Source: Pieris napi (lineage: Eukaryota > Arthropoda > Insecta > Lepidoptera > Pieridae). From it: a DNA stretch of 64,000 nt. Below, in pieces: positions 11,746-23,060 of this stretch (position 1 is the first letter of the stretch; each line of letters opens with the position of its first letter). The notes under the pieces are model-generated. The model made no database searches. It saw nothing but the letters and a program-made list of their open reading frames with translations, and had not been told where the DNA came from. A program made the position numbers and the translations under genes. The stretch covers positions 4,836,001-4,900,000 of the forward strand of contig NC_062253.1 of assembly GCF_905475465.1 (NCBI RefSeq), given 5' to 3'.

Positions 11746-12009
11746 TTCTAATAAAAATGACTGGTTCAAATAAAATCTTTTAAAAAACAGCGTCCGAAAC
11801 AATATAATATGTATGTCTTAACTAAATTATACTCCATTACATTTCATCGATTTCAATTACAAATAATTGTATGGTCTCTTTTCATACAAAATTTGAATGG
11901 GTAATTTTAGTTTTAAAGTATACTTATAAAGTTTAGTGTACATAATAGATCATAACAAGAGTTTGCGGAACTTTTTATAAGAGCTTCTACTTTTTATTTT
12001 CAGTTCACG

Positions 12010-12939
12010 ATGTCAAGCGTATCGTCGGCATCAGTGGATGGAACAAAAACTATAGTAACCAGCTTCAGGACCTGGCTGCAAGCACACGAAGAGGCTCAGG
12101 TAGGTCTTAATAAGGCTTATAAATGCATGGTCGACTTCTCAGACTTCATCAATAACTTTGAATAAGTAATTAAGTAGTTTGAACATTGAAGACGTAAAAC
12201 GGCCCCTTCGCCCGAACTCACGGCAATTCGTCCTATCAGGCGTTAAATGTTATATAAAGCATATAATTTAAAGTTGAAAAAAGAATTTAATTCCATGAAG
12301 ATCAATAAATTGTAAGTTATACTACACTATACTTTAATGTTGGCTTTATGACAGTATGAAAAATAAAGTGTTACATATTAAGAGTAATCTATATAAAACA
12401 TGGCTTTAAAAATAACTTGTATATAATAATTAATACAAGTTGCCTGCAAGAATGGTTGCCTGGAAGATATCGTTCGAAAGCGATAAGGCCGCCAGTTTCC
12501 TTTTCATTTAATTATGTTAAATTTTTATATGCAACGAAGTGTTAATAAATAAATAAATAATTAATAAAAATCTATTTTAAACATTGATTTTTATACGTCA
12601 GTTATACGACACAACGATCACAGATTAGATTTGTCAAATAGCCTATTTGAAGGTATTGATTGATTTGAATCCTAGATCTGTGATGATACAAGACACCAAA
12701 CTAGCTCCGTGCATACTCTTACATTAAGGCTTTTATGGTAACCCTGAGCCTCGTTTGACATGAAAAGGATAACATAGTAGCTTTTTGTACTTTATATTTA
12801 AAAAATAACTAAGTATTCTTCTTTTAAGGTAATGCTAGCTAGTGTATTAGTGGTACTGGGAATGTGGTGGCTGGTGCGAACCATCATGTCGCTTCTTATC
12901 AACATCATCTGTCCAATACTCGTCGTTTTTTTTGCTGTT
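12010..12939 (+). CDS. Small membrane protein, two 5' coding exons
   Basis: Exon A follows the acceptor TATTTTCAG (ending 12003). Its ATG at 12010 opens 30 codons (MSSVSSASVDGTKTIVTSFR, then TWLQAHEEAQ) ending in phase 0 at the donor CAG|GTAGGT (12099/12100). Exon B (12829-12939) follows TTTTAAG and gives 37 codons starting VMLASVLVVLGMWWLV and ending FFAV at the donor GTT|GTAAGT, again phase 0. The join is in frame and yields a short polar N-terminus followed by one or two transmembrane helices (about residues 31-45 and 50-67). There is 5' UTR in exon A, so a non-coding first exon is likely upstream. A possible last exon follows the strong acceptor TTTTTTTCAG at 13810 (frame YSFCFFKHK, stop 17 codons on). 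The family is not recognised. Confidence 0.62.
12435..12570 (+). repeat. LINE 3' tail fragment in intron
   Basis: TTGCCTGGAAGATATCGTTC and GCGATAAGGCCGCC followed by an AATAAATAAATAAAT tail match a widely dispersed arthropod LINE 3' end. It sits in the intron between the two membrane-protein exons. Confidence 0.6.
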
Positions 12940-15232
12940 GTAAGTACCTGAATATACAATGTAATTTAAATAGAATGACCAATTAACTCGTTCTGTTCAC
13001 AAAGATCTAACTTATTCTTGATAAGTATGTTTATGTATTATTATGTGTATGCTTTATAAAATAAATAACTTAGTATGTGGTCACCAATAATTGAAATAAC
13101 AATTTTAATAAAATAGATTTTTTTTTAATTTAGATTTTGTAATTCCTATATGAATATGCCTTCATTGCTACTTCAATACTCTAATCCTATATACAGAACG
13201 ATCTTAAGATAACTTTCAAACTAAATTAAGAAGTCGCCTCTGCTGTGGAATTAAACGAGGAAATGGTTTTTTACTTTAACTTTTTTTCAACACTAACATT
13301 ATTCCCCTCACAACTCTTTCAAGAAAGATACCCTTAGAATACTATCAGACATTTGTCATTGAATTAAGTCGATTTGACACACGTGCTTCAGTTACACACA
13401 CACCCACACCCTACTCGCATTCTCTGTATAATATTATTGTTTAGTCTGTAAACCTTTTAATTGGCGTATATATTTAAAAATTAATAAAACGTTATTCTAT
13501 AATTTTGGTTTCTTGAAGGCAAACATCTCGCACACACGCAGAAATATTCATACATATGTGATATTATCTCCAATTCCAGATGTGTATACCACAGTTGCGT
13601 GCCCCACTGCTTGGTCAAAATTATCCACTATTAGCCAACCTGATGCGTGATATATTTTTAAAGATGGCGGAAAACATGAAGACTTGACGTTTGACAAAAT
13701 GTAAAACTTGTAAAATAGATTTGACTTTTCTCTCACTATAGTTTTATTGTTTAGGAGTTTAAATTATTTGCAATTGAGAACATAATCTAACAAATTTATA
13801 TTTTTTTCAGTATTCGTTTTGTTTTTTTAAACACAAAATAATATTTAATAAAAAAAGGTTATAGATTATTAGAAAAAATGTTTTTTCATGTTACAAGTTT
13901 ATTTTTTACACAAAAACATTTATATACCTATAATTAATCTACAATAATATTATAATACTTAAAAATAAAATTAATTAATTGAATTAATTATTAATTTCTT
14001 AAAATTAAATTTAAAAAAAAACAGTACTTATAAAAACGGCAAAATCTACGGTAAAAATTTTCTCTTGTATGAAATGTAATATAATAAGTCGACTAAGCTG
14101 AAATACCGAGCTCGCTTAAGAAAATTTATAATACCGTATATCTATAAAATGGCAAACATAGGTTGGTTAGTGCGGTATATATTATATCCAGCTCGTTGAA
14201 CACAACCGAATAAGAAACAGCGTACTAATATTCGTATAAAGATTTCTGATTTTTATTTACATATATATATTTATAAAACTGTTGATGAGTCTCGCCTTTG
14301 TCCTTACTGCGTTATTCTATTTATAAATATGATTAAATCAAGTATTACGCCTTTCAAATACGAAGTAAGATTCAGAAACGTAAAATTAAAGAATCAATCA
14401 ATTAAATAAAACATTGTATGAATTAAGCCAAACGCCAAGGGTTGATTGAGGAAATTAATAGTTAATTCTGTTAGTGCTGTTTGATTTTTCTGCGTGTAAA
14501 ATGTCGAATATATCAAACAAAGGTTAAAAAAAGTTCAAGTTCAAAAATTCCACTAAACCCAACTCAATACCGCGCATGCGTTATAGCAATTGCTGCCACA
14601 GATTAGATTGTCAAATATCGGCACTTCTGTCACGCACGGCTCGTTTTTTGATTGTGGATTTCATTCAATATTTCCAAAGCAGTTACGTTAACATTTTATT
14701 CTTAAGAGTATTAAAATGAATTTATGGATTTATTTTATCAAAATTGTGTCTATATCTAAGAGTTATAGATAACAATAAGGTCGAATTGCGCTAGTATATA
14801 AAAAACGTGTTAAATATTTTTTGTGTCTCTTTCAAAGCACTTTTTATTTGAATTACAGAAAATTGTGAATACAAATATATTCAAATAAATTTCGTGCGTA
14901 TATTGAACAATTGACTGAATAATTTTCAATTCCCAATCGTTTATGCTAACTTCTCGTTTATAAAGTTATAAATTTATAGGCCCTTTGAATACTAAAACTT
15001 TATTTCGAAGTTGTTTTAACGACCCATTCATAATATTCTTAGCTATTAATCGAAATTATAAGGTAAAATACGAATACCAGCTTTACAGATTATTATCGTG
15101 AGAATACATTACACAGAAATAACTTAGAACATAACAAAATATTTTTTTAATTAAATTAATAGTTATGATTAAAATCATTGATGGTCTTGTGTTCGGTCGG
15201 GTAACACCGCCTGTGTACGAAGTAATGTGTTA

Positions 15233-16097
15233 TAGTCCTTTTCATGAAAGAAGTCCCCCAGACGCGGCGCTGCAATCGCATAACGTTATGTTGCCATTTA
15301 TGAGTAAAAAATTTACCTATTTTATTTACATTTTGCAGATGTAATTTATTAAATAATATTATTTTCTGCATACTTCGATGAAACAACATTTCTGTTATGT
15401 AAAAAGTATATTTTTATTTACTTATATTAGCGGTGTTCTACCTACTTACAGGGAAAAGATGAGAAAATAGGGTAAAGAAAAGCAATACAATTTTTTATCC
15501 AGAGTTTTATTGCATAATTGTTAGGTTACAATTATTTTCGAAGTACACGCCGCTATTATACCTTCGTTTGTAATTCTTGTTACAGTTTTCTCTCACACAC
15601 CTGCAATTAAATTATGAACAATTAAAAATAATAGTAACTTTAAGTTTATAATGCTTATATAATATGTAATAAGTATATGTTTTAATTTCAGTTACCTAGT
15701 TTCATCACGTTATGTATTTATTCAATTTTGTCGCAAAAACTAATTTATATCATAAAAGTCCCATCAATACAGCAAAAAATTATTAAATGGCAACTCTAAA
15801 AAGTACCCGTTATGTCGCCAACTCTCTTCCGAACATTGTTTAGTGGTATTAAAACACCTTGATTCTTATGTTCCGCTTCACAGAACTCTTTCACCTTTAA
15901 TATCATTTCTCGAGCCGAACTTTTTACAACTTTTGGCATTATAATCAATCTTTAAAATGCACTAACTAAGCTAGTTAAAAATTCCCAAAAATCTACCACA
16001 ACAAACGAACTTGATAACATCGACGAATGACAACATTGCCGACCAGTCAAATTTAGTTCCAAAAATCACCGCGGGACTTCTTTCATGAAAAGCACTA
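15233..16097 (-). mobile_element. Tc1/mariner-superfamily insertion, non-autonomous
   Basis: The ends are TAGTCCTTTTCATGAAAG at the left and the reverse complement of TAGTGCTTTTCATGAAAG at the right, flanked by TA on both sides (15231-15232, 16098-16099). Copy 2 of the duplication has GTGTTAAAAATAAAATTGG at the same place, which is the predicted empty site with one TA. This fixes the boundaries to the base and the superfamily as IS630-Tc1-mariner. It keeps only a short transposase N-terminus. Confidence 0.92.
15796..15939 (-). pseudogene. Transposase N-terminal remnant (47 aa)
   Basis: ATG at 15939 opens 47 codons, beginning MPKVVKSSAREMILKVKEFC and including VLIPLNNVRKRVGDITG, then TAG. The pattern (basic start, helix, then IPL-xx-V-x-x-R-V-xx-ITG) resembles the N-terminal helix-turn-helix of Tc1-like transposases that I recall from Lepidoptera. 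No catalytic D residues follow; the rest of the gene has been deleted. Confidence 0.55.
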
Positions 16098-16835
16098 TAA
16101 AAATAAAATTGGCGCGTTCTACATTGTCTATATTGTTTAGTCTGTGGTTCTTTTGCATACTACACTAATATGAGTTTTTACTTCTTTCTTTTATAACTTT
16201 GATAAACTGTACTGATTTTATTCTCTGCTATTAACAAATAAACTTATTCAACAACTACATGATTATTCAATGACAACCACACTCTGCTAACATAATGTAA
16301 TTTGTTTTGTGCCTAATTATTAAAAAATTAAAAAATCATGCACCTATAAAACAGATGTGATACTTGAAGCCAATTACTACAGCAATTCGTATAGTGTAAG
16401 ATATAATTTAGCTCTTAATATAATTATTAAATAATTAATATCGTTATGAATCATACATCACATGTCAAACTTTAAAACTACCAGTGTGACGTCACATCCT
16501 GTGATATGTTAGAAATACTTGGTTATCTGACAGAACAATATCTTGAATTCAAACTTTATGGTAACGTAACAGACCTTAATTAATCCAGTATTGTAATTAT
16601 TCTCCTAATTTGAGTTTCAGCTGTCATTTGATTAAAATTTGATTTCAACGTCATAAACTTTGTGTTGTATAATCAAATGGAATTTATTGAAATTAAGTTA
16701 TTAATTGCTTAGCGAACGAAGAAATGGTATAGAACCAGAATATAGATATAGATTAATTATGAATAAATGTAATTTACACACGAAAAGCGTCGTATATTTG
16801 TATAGCGATATTTTCAATTAGTTTTTTATTATTAG

Positions 16836-17458
16836 TTTTTCGATTGGGACTGTCTATCTGTGACTAGAGCCGGTCCGAAAAGATAATCCGGAGGTCGGTT
16901 TTTTGTTACGTTGACAACAGTGTTACGTCCAGCCTGGATACTCAATATGAAAAAAATAACTATATGAAATATATATAATAAAACAATATTATAAAAGGAC
17001 GCGGGTTATGTATATTCGTGCAACTGCCCTGGTGATCATTCCCTACAGTCACATCATGTGGCGCTGCTATCCTTAACGAAATAGGGCATATTTTTCTGAT
17101 ATTTTCTAGCCTTAAGATTCAGCTCAGCCCTTCATAACAGCTGACCCCTCGAAGACTCTATTAATTGGGTGAAAAGCCAGGACGAAGACTGACTTTTTTC
17201 CGCGGGATCCCAATGTTGCGACATCAGAGTTATACAGATATTGAAAGAACTACTTAATAATTATAACTCCATACAAATATCGCTAACGCTATTTGGAAGT
17301 TAAACTCTTAAGTCTTTACATAATACGTGGAAATGAAATAAATGTCAAGCACAATAATTATTAAAATCATTCAATAAAACAGATTTACGGTGTAATTTCA
17401 TTGATTTACTTTTGTTTAATAAGATTATGTGTTTAAAGGCGTTCACAAACGATGTATT
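16836..17458. other. Intergenic
   Basis: No ORF. Part of it (17020-17220) is less AT-rich and could be a solo LTR or UTR piece, but no terminal repeats were found. Confidence 0.35.
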
Positions 17459-17476
17459 TTTTTTTTTTTTTTTTTT

Positions 17477-20400
17477 TTATAGAACGGGGGGCAAATGGGC
17501 AGGAGGCTCACCTGATGTTAAGTGATACCGCCGCCCATGGACACTCTCAATGCCAGAGGGCTCGCGAGTGCGTTGCCGGCCTTTCAAGAATAGGTACGCT
17601 CTTTTCTTGAAGGACCCTAAGTCGAATTGGTTCGGGAATACTTCAGTGGGCAGCTGGTTCCACATTGTGGTGGTGCGCGGCAGAAACTGCCTTGAAAAAC
17701 GCTCAGTTGTGGAACGGCGGACGTCGAGGTGATACGGGTGGAATTTCGTATTCTGTCTCGACGTCCGATGATGAAATTCAGCTGCAGGTATTAATCCGAA
17801 CAACTCCTCTGAACACTCTCCGTGGTAAATGCGGTAGAAGATGCAGAGTGACCCCACATCTCTACGCAACGCCAAAGGATCAAGCCGCTCGGAGAGGGAT
17901 TGGTCGTCGACGATTCGAACCGCTCTGCGTTGTATACGGTCAAGTGGAAGGAGCTGGTACTGGGGAGCCCCCGCCCAGAGGTGAGAGCAGTACTCCATGT
18001 GGGGCCGAATTTGCGCTTTATATAGTTGCATGCGGTGGCCCGGAGTGAAGTACCGCCTCGCCTTGCTGAGCACACCAAGCTTTTTGGAGGCTAATTTAGC
18101 CTTTCCCTCCAAGTGACCGCGAAACTGAACGTCGTTCGATATGTCAACGCCAAGTATTCCAATGCTGGCTGTGGCTTTAAGAAGAGTGTTTTCGAAAATA
18201 GGAGTAGCGACAAAGGGTGTTTTTTTAGCGGAAAACGCGCAAACTTGTGTCTTCTTGGGGTTAAATTGGACTAGGTTTTGTCTGCCCCAGTCTGAGACTC
18301 CACGTAGTAGAGTTTCGACTTCAGACACAAGTTTGTTCCGGTACTCATCAACAACTGCCCGAGAAATACCTGCCCGGCCAGTGTAAAGAATATCCCCAGT
18401 GCTGTCATCCGCATAGCAGTGAATGTTGCTAAGTTGCAACATATCATTGATATGCAGAAGAAATAGGGTCGGGGATAGAACACAGCCTTGTGGGACCCCA
18501 GCGTTCACGGGTTTAAGGTCGGAACATGCTCCGTCGATGACGACCTTGATGCTCCGATCGGCCAGAAAGCTGGAGATCCAATCGCATAATTTCTCGGGAA
18601 GCCCATAGGCTGGAAGCTTCGAGAGCAGTGCTCTGTGCCACACCCGATCGAAGGCTTTCGCTATGTCCAAACTTACCGCCAGCGCCTCCCCCTTGGACTC
18701 AATTGCCTCTGCCCACCTATGGGTAAGGTATACAAGGAGGTCACCAGCTGAGCGACCACGACGAAAGCCGTACTGAGAATCGCTAATCAACTGGTGGCCT
18801 TCTAGATAACTCAAGAGCTGGCTATTAATAATGGTTTCCATTATTTTGGAGAACAAGGAGGTTATAGCTATTGGGCGATAGTTGGACGGATCAGAGCGAT
18901 CGCCTTTTTTTGGGATCGGATGTATCGAAGCGGTCTTCCAGCACTTCGGGACAATGCCGAGCGAGTACAGGTACCGGAAAAGGCGCGTTAAGACCGGAGC
19001 CAACTCAGGAGCACAAGTACGCAGCACAATTGGGGGGATACCATCCGGCCCGCTCGACTTATGAATGTCCAAGGAAGATAGTGCTTTGCGGACAGCACGT
19101 TGCCGGAATGTGATTTCCGGCATCGAGGAATCACACCGCGGAATGGTCGGTGGTGATCTCCCTCGGTCATCCAAAGTCGAGTTGGACGCGAAGAGACAGC
19201 CCAAAAGGTCGGCCTTCTCCTTCGCAGTGTGGGCCAGAGAGTCATCCTCCCTGTGCAGTGGCGGAATGGAGGGCTGACAAAAATTCCCCTGGACAGCTTT
19301 GGCGAGAGACCAGAAGGCTCGAGTCCCTGAAGGGAGTTGGGCCAATCTCTCGCCAAATCTGGCAATGTGCTCTGACTTTGCCTTAGTGATTTCCCGTTTG
19401 AAGGACCTGGAGGCTGAGTTATATGCTGTTTTAAGTTCGCTGGTATTGGCATCACGAGATTTCGCCGCTTCCGCCCATGCCTTAAAGCATTCTCGCTTTC
19501 GACGCGAGGCCGCCTTGCAAGAACGTTTAAACCAGGGCTGAGACTTGCCACCGATCGGCACCGCAGAAAATGGAATAAAGAGTTCCATGCCCTGCAGAAC
19601 CACTTCGGCGACAGAGGCAGCGACGGAATCTGGAGCTTCCGGCGAAAAGCACATAGGCCCCCAAGGGTAGGACGCAAAGAAAGACCGCATCCCGTCCCAA
19701 TCTGCTGACTTATAGTGCCAAATACGGCGACAACCCATAAAGCGGGGCCGTGAAGGGCGCGTAGATGGCACGGTACTCCGGACCACACAATGATCTGATG
19801 AACCCAATGGCGGGTCAACAGAGACTTGATAGTTCTCCGGATGTGAAGTCAGCAGAAGGTCCAACAAAGAGGGTTTATGACCATCCACATCTGGTATTCG
19901 CGTAATCGCAGGGACCATTTGTGTCAGGTCGTAGGCTAAAGCAAAGTCGTGAAAGGATCTTCCCGCGTGATCGGTAGTTTCAGAGCCGAGCCAATCGGCA
20001 TGGTGGGCGTTAAAATCGCGAAGTATCACGATTTCAGCGGTAGGAACTCTTTCGAGCAGGGAATCTGTAGCCATTTGGATGTGCTCAATGAGTCGGTCAG
20101 TTTCGGTATTTCCGCTATGGGACCTATACAGGCATGCGTAGAATCGCGGATGGTCATCGCAGTCTACGCGCAGCCAGAGGTTAGATAGGTCCCTTCCTTC
20201 AAGCGTCCCGAGGCGACGAGAACAGATATCCTCTCTGACGTACACGCAAACTCCCGCCCGCGGCACAAATGAATGTTCCAATTTGTACCCCGGGTAGGAG
20301 AGGTAGGAAGTATCAGCCGGGGAGGAAATCTGAGTCTCGGTAAGAAAGAGCAAGGCCGGCTTCGCAGTCTCCAAATGGTAGTGGACTGCGTTGATATTGG

Positions 20401-20692
20401 AATTGAGCCCCCTAACATTCGTGAAGTCCACGGCGAGCGTTGAATTGCTCCGTTTGCCCCGAGAACGATAACTGTTTCTGTTATTGAGCGCAGAATTGCC
20501 CCCCCCAGAATACGAAGGGCAGCCTGTGCGTCCACCACCGGGCGCATAATGTCCCGGTGTTGGACGCCCAGAGGGGGATTCTCCACCGCGAGCGCGTGTG
20601 GTACCCCCCTGGGGTAGATTCTGTTTTTTATTCTGCACCTTCATATTTCTTGTAGAGGGGGGAGGGGAATGGGCTCCGGGAGTCTCTCTCAC
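17477..20692 (-). CDS. Endonuclease/reverse transcriptase polyprotein, open frame
   Basis: A 1071-codon frame without stops. After a Gly/Ser/Arg-rich basic start, residues about 88-305 form an APE-type endonuclease (FLTETQI with the catalytic Glu near 119, DFNAHHADW near 226, SSDH near 298-301). Reverse transcriptase follows: SSGPDGIPP near 545, SLDIAKAFDRVW near 674-684, NAGVPQGCVLSPTLF near 730 and the catalytic CYADDS near 759-764. Then come the thumb and a C-terminal region ending GEPPAHLPPVL, next to the poly-A. It would nick target DNA and copy its own RNA. In the usual LGDFN motif the Gly is Arg here (LRDFN), which may impair the endonuclease. The open frame suggests a young copy. Confidence 0.9.
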   Translation of the reverse strand: MRETPGAHSPPPSTRNMKVQNKKQNLPQGGTTRARGGESPSGRPTPGHYAPGGGRTGCPSYSGGGNSALNNRNSYRSRGKRSNSTLAVDFTNVRGLNSNINAVHYHLETAKPALLFLTETQISSPADTSYLSYPGYKLEHSFVPRAGVCVYVREDICSRRLGTLEGRDLSNLWLRVDCDDHPRFYACLYRSHSGNTETDRLIEHIQMATDSLLERVPTAEIVILRDFNAHHADWLGSETTDHAGRSFHDFALAYDLTQMVPAITRIPDVDGHKPSLLDLLLTSHPENYQVSVDPPLGSSDHCVVRSTVPSTRPSRPRFMGCRRIWHYKSADWDGMRSFFASYPWGPMCFSPEAPDSVAASVAEVVLQGMELFIPFSAVPIGGKSQPWFKRSCKAASRRKRECFKAWAEAAKSRDANTSELKTAYNSASRSFKREITKAKSEHIARFGERLAQLPSGTRAFWSLAKAVQGNFCQPSIPPLHREDDSLAHTAKEKADLLGCLFASNSTLDDRGRSPPTIPRCDSSMPEITFRQRAVRKALSSLDIHKSSGPDGIPPIVLRTCAPELAPVLTRLFRYLYSLGIVPKCWKTASIHPIPKKGDRSDPSNYRPIAITSLFSKIMETIINSQLLSYLEGHQLISDSQYGFRRGRSAGDLLVYLTHRWAEAIESKGEALAVSLDIAKAFDRVWHRALLSKLPAYGLPEKLCDWISSFLADRSIKVVIDGACSDLKPVNAGVPQGCVLSPTLFLLHINDMLQLSNIHCYADDSTGDILYTGRAGISRAVVDEYRNKLVSEVETLLRGVSDWGRQNLVQFNPKKTQVCAFSAKKTPFVATPIFENTLLKATASIGILGVDISNDVQFRGHLEGKAKLASKKLGVLSKARRYFTPGHRMQLYKAQIRPHMEYCSHLWAGAPQYQLLPLDRIQRRAVRIVDDQSLSERLDPLALRRDVGSLCIFYRIYHGECSEELFGLIPAAEFHHRTSRQNTKFHPYHLDVRRSTTERFSRQFLPRTTTMWNQLPTEVFPNQFDLGSFKKRAYLFLKGRQRTREPSGIESVHGRRYHLTSGEPPAHLPPVL

Positions 20693-20827
20693 CGCACGAA
20701 ACGCGAGTACAATAAGGCGAACTTATTGCATCACTTCACGCCGGTTTTCTGAGAGACAGTGGTACTGCCCCGGTCGTGCCTGCCCATTTGGCTGAAGCCC
20801 GAAGGCAACAGCATGGCACTCCCACTA

Positions 20828-20859
20828 GGGATTGTGTTATTAAAATATAACACAATCCC
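20828..20859. repeat. 13-bp stem hairpin at 5' side of LINE
   Basis: GGGATTGTGTTAT, loop TAAAAT, ATAACACAATCCC: a perfect 13-bp inverted repeat at the upstream edge of the retrotransposon. It may be a structured 5' UTR or mark the junction. Confidence 0.8.
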
Positions 20860-21119
20860 ACTTTTCATAGACTTGAGTGAGGTCTGAAGTTGATAGGTCT
20901 GAATATTAGTATCAATATAATGTCGATACCAGAAACCGTTTGGTCCCAAATATTATTTATTAACTGCTTTGTATCCCTATTTGAGGAGAAATATAGAAAA
21001 AACTTGCCAACGCTGGTCACACTGATACATTGGTACATAAGAAAAGTAAAATACAAGATTTAACGTGACAAGCACTTATAGGCAAATAACATACACGAAG
21101 AGAAAAGAAATTCATCTTA

Positions 21120-21475
21120 ATATATTCGCGTCACGTTGTTTGTCCGCTATGGACTCCTAAACTACTAAACCGATTTAAATAAAATTTGCACACCGTGTGC
21201 AGTTTGATATAACATAAAAGATAGGATAGCTTAAACATATATATGATTTGACTGTACGTGTGTAAGTCACTGAACTCCTCTTCATCGGCTGGACCGATTT
21301 GAATGATTTTTTTGTATGCCTTTGGGTGGAGCCCTGTATGGTTTAGATTCACAAATCAGATGTCAATCAGAACCCGGCAGATGGCGCTGCAGTCGGTACT
21401 TCCATACTTTGTTTAATATCCTAATCGCTTGAAATGTCATGCAGGACTACGTCTGTCGGGTCCGCTAGTAAATTA
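21120..21475 (-). repeat. Interspersed repeat, second copy
   Basis: Reverse-complement relative of 1271-1640. It contains GTTTGTCCGCTATGGACTCC, CACACCGTGTGCAGTTTGAT, CAGATGGCGCTGCAGTCGGT and ends GTCTGTCGGGTCCGCTAGTA. Non-coding. Confidence 0.65.
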
Positions 21476-22648
21476 AAAAAAATAAGAGGAGCAATTATGG
21501 ATATTCAGACCTAGCTCGTTTATCAGAATGCTGGATAACGGTCAAAATCGTTAGAAAACCAAAGCTATCAAAAACCTGCAGTTTTAATCAATTATATTGA
21601 ATTGCACTATCTTTACTTATATTATAAAATATTGTTAAATCAGCCACGCCGGGTTAAGCACTGGTTCGACTGATCTTCCGTTAGATTATACGAAGAGCAT
21701 AACTTCCTTCCTTTTTACACGATACGGTTAGCTTAGTACTCAAGATAATCGTTGACAGTTTTGTAAGCTTTTGCCGCTCAACTTAGCGGCTCTTACACCC
21801 AGGATTTTGCGATTTAAGGACTTTGCCACGAGACAAAGTTTGAACGGATAAGTCAATGAAATCGATGTGGACAGAATCAGATGTACTAACCAGGTATAAT
21901 TTGGACTATTTTAGAGAGCAAATACAAATAAATGTTGATTACTGAGAATTATATTACTATTGTAATGTAAGTCGACGCTATGGAAAACAGATTTTTTTTA
22001 GTAAATAAATATAAATAAAGTTGAAAACACCTTCTGTAACTTAAAGATGGTAGATTTAGTGATTTTGCCTCTAAATAGCTTTAAAATATCGGACAGATTA
22101 TAATAATATACAGATTATATAATAATAAGAATATTTACATCTAGAAACGTTTCCATCGAATCGAAATGTAAACAAAAGTATATTTCGATTATGTAGTAAT
22201 TGTTATAATTACGTTCATATCCAAGCCATAGAATATTTTATTGTTTCTTATATGTAACCTAATAACATAGTTTTTTTATATGTAACGTATCACTCTTTAA
22301 AAACCACCCCAAAGTCAATCATGTGACTCTCTATGCAAGTGTGAATTTTCAGATGGAACCGTTCAACATTGCTCGAGTAACACGATAGTGCACTCCCAAC
22401 TTTAATTGTCGTAAACTTCGATCTCAGAACGATATCAGCTGTAAGGAATTGAATGCTTCAATTACTTTATCAGAAATCTAAAGTGGAAAATTTTAATAGG
22501 GAATACTGACCTATTTCTAGAATGTACTTTATTGCTGTCAATACGTTTTCGGATGTCATATATAGTTAGGGAGCTGGCGATCAAAATATCAATATGATTT
22601 GCTCATATGGCAGACTTTTATAATAGCGATAATTATACCATAAGGACC
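21476..22648. other. Intergenic, AT-rich
   Basis: No coding frame, RNA gene or repeat recognised. Confidence 0.45.
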
Positions 22649-23060
22649 ACGTCTGCCACCATGGTAGCACTGCGTTGTCAATTGACACCCCCTTTAAATG
22701 TAAAAAAAACATGTATACTATATCATTTGCTCGTGTCTGCCTTTAAGGCTGATGTTTAGAAACTTTGTCAAAATAAAAAATAAAAAAAGGCAGGCATCTA
22801 GGACTCATCTTTGACTTGTCAAGTGATGAATTTTTGATGATTTTTTTTATAATTAAAAAATGATGATGATGATGAAATGCACGCTTGGAAGACATGCAGT
22901 GTTCGTTTAAAAACCCTGACAGCAGAAAAATAGTCTGCCACCACCGTAGCGCTGCGTTTTCTATTGAGAGCGTTTCAAAAGTGTGGGAAAAAAGTGTGCT
23001 ATAGGTATCACTTGCTGTTGTTTATATTGCTTAAAAAAAACATAAATGAGGCAGACACCC
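22649..23060 (+). repeat. Two diverged units in direct orientation
   Basis: GTCTGCCACCATGGTAGCAC (22649) and GTCTGCCACCACCGTAGCGC (22934) start two units about 285 bp apart. The ends also correspond: GGCAGGCATCTAGGACTCAT and AGGCAGACACCCGGTCACTG. Old tandem duplication of unknown origin. A TGATGATGATGATG run lies inside unit 1. Confidence 0.6.

Larger units (their letters stand above)
10133..16835. repeat. Segmental duplication, copy 1
   Basis: Three blocks match 55796-58820 in the same order and orientation: 10133-10632, about 13368-15232 and 16098-16835, at high identity. Copy 1 has 2.7 kb (10633-13367) that copy 2 lacks, and an 865-bp transposon insertion at 15233-16097. The 2.7 kb contain coding exons of a membrane protein, so copy 2 probably arose by duplication followed by deletion. 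Copy 1 carries the broken version of the 100-codon frame that is open in copy 2: the equivalent of codon 17 (AGA in copy 2) is TGA here, at about 14200. Confidence 0.9.
17459..20859 (-). mobile_element. Non-LTR retrotransposon (jockey/CR1 group), poly-A at 17459-17480
   Basis: Minus-strand element with its 3' poly-A as a run of T at 17459-17480 and a single large ORF. Upstream of the ORF the minus strand has a conserved-looking leader (CCGGGGCAGTACCACTGTCT), which may be the end of an ORF1 or 5' UTR, so the 5' end is probably truncated near 20860. No target site duplication is obvious. A relic of the same clade lies at 2015-2392, and pieces of the same 3' tail at 42835-42990. Confidence 0.8.

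Noticed and set aside
15156..15389. 77-codon minus frame across the Tc1-like boundary
   Set aside because: Spans the junction of host DNA and transposon; cannot be an ancestral gene.
18988..19818. 276-codon minus frame inside the LINE
   Set aside because: Shadow of the 1071-aa protein in another frame; no domain.
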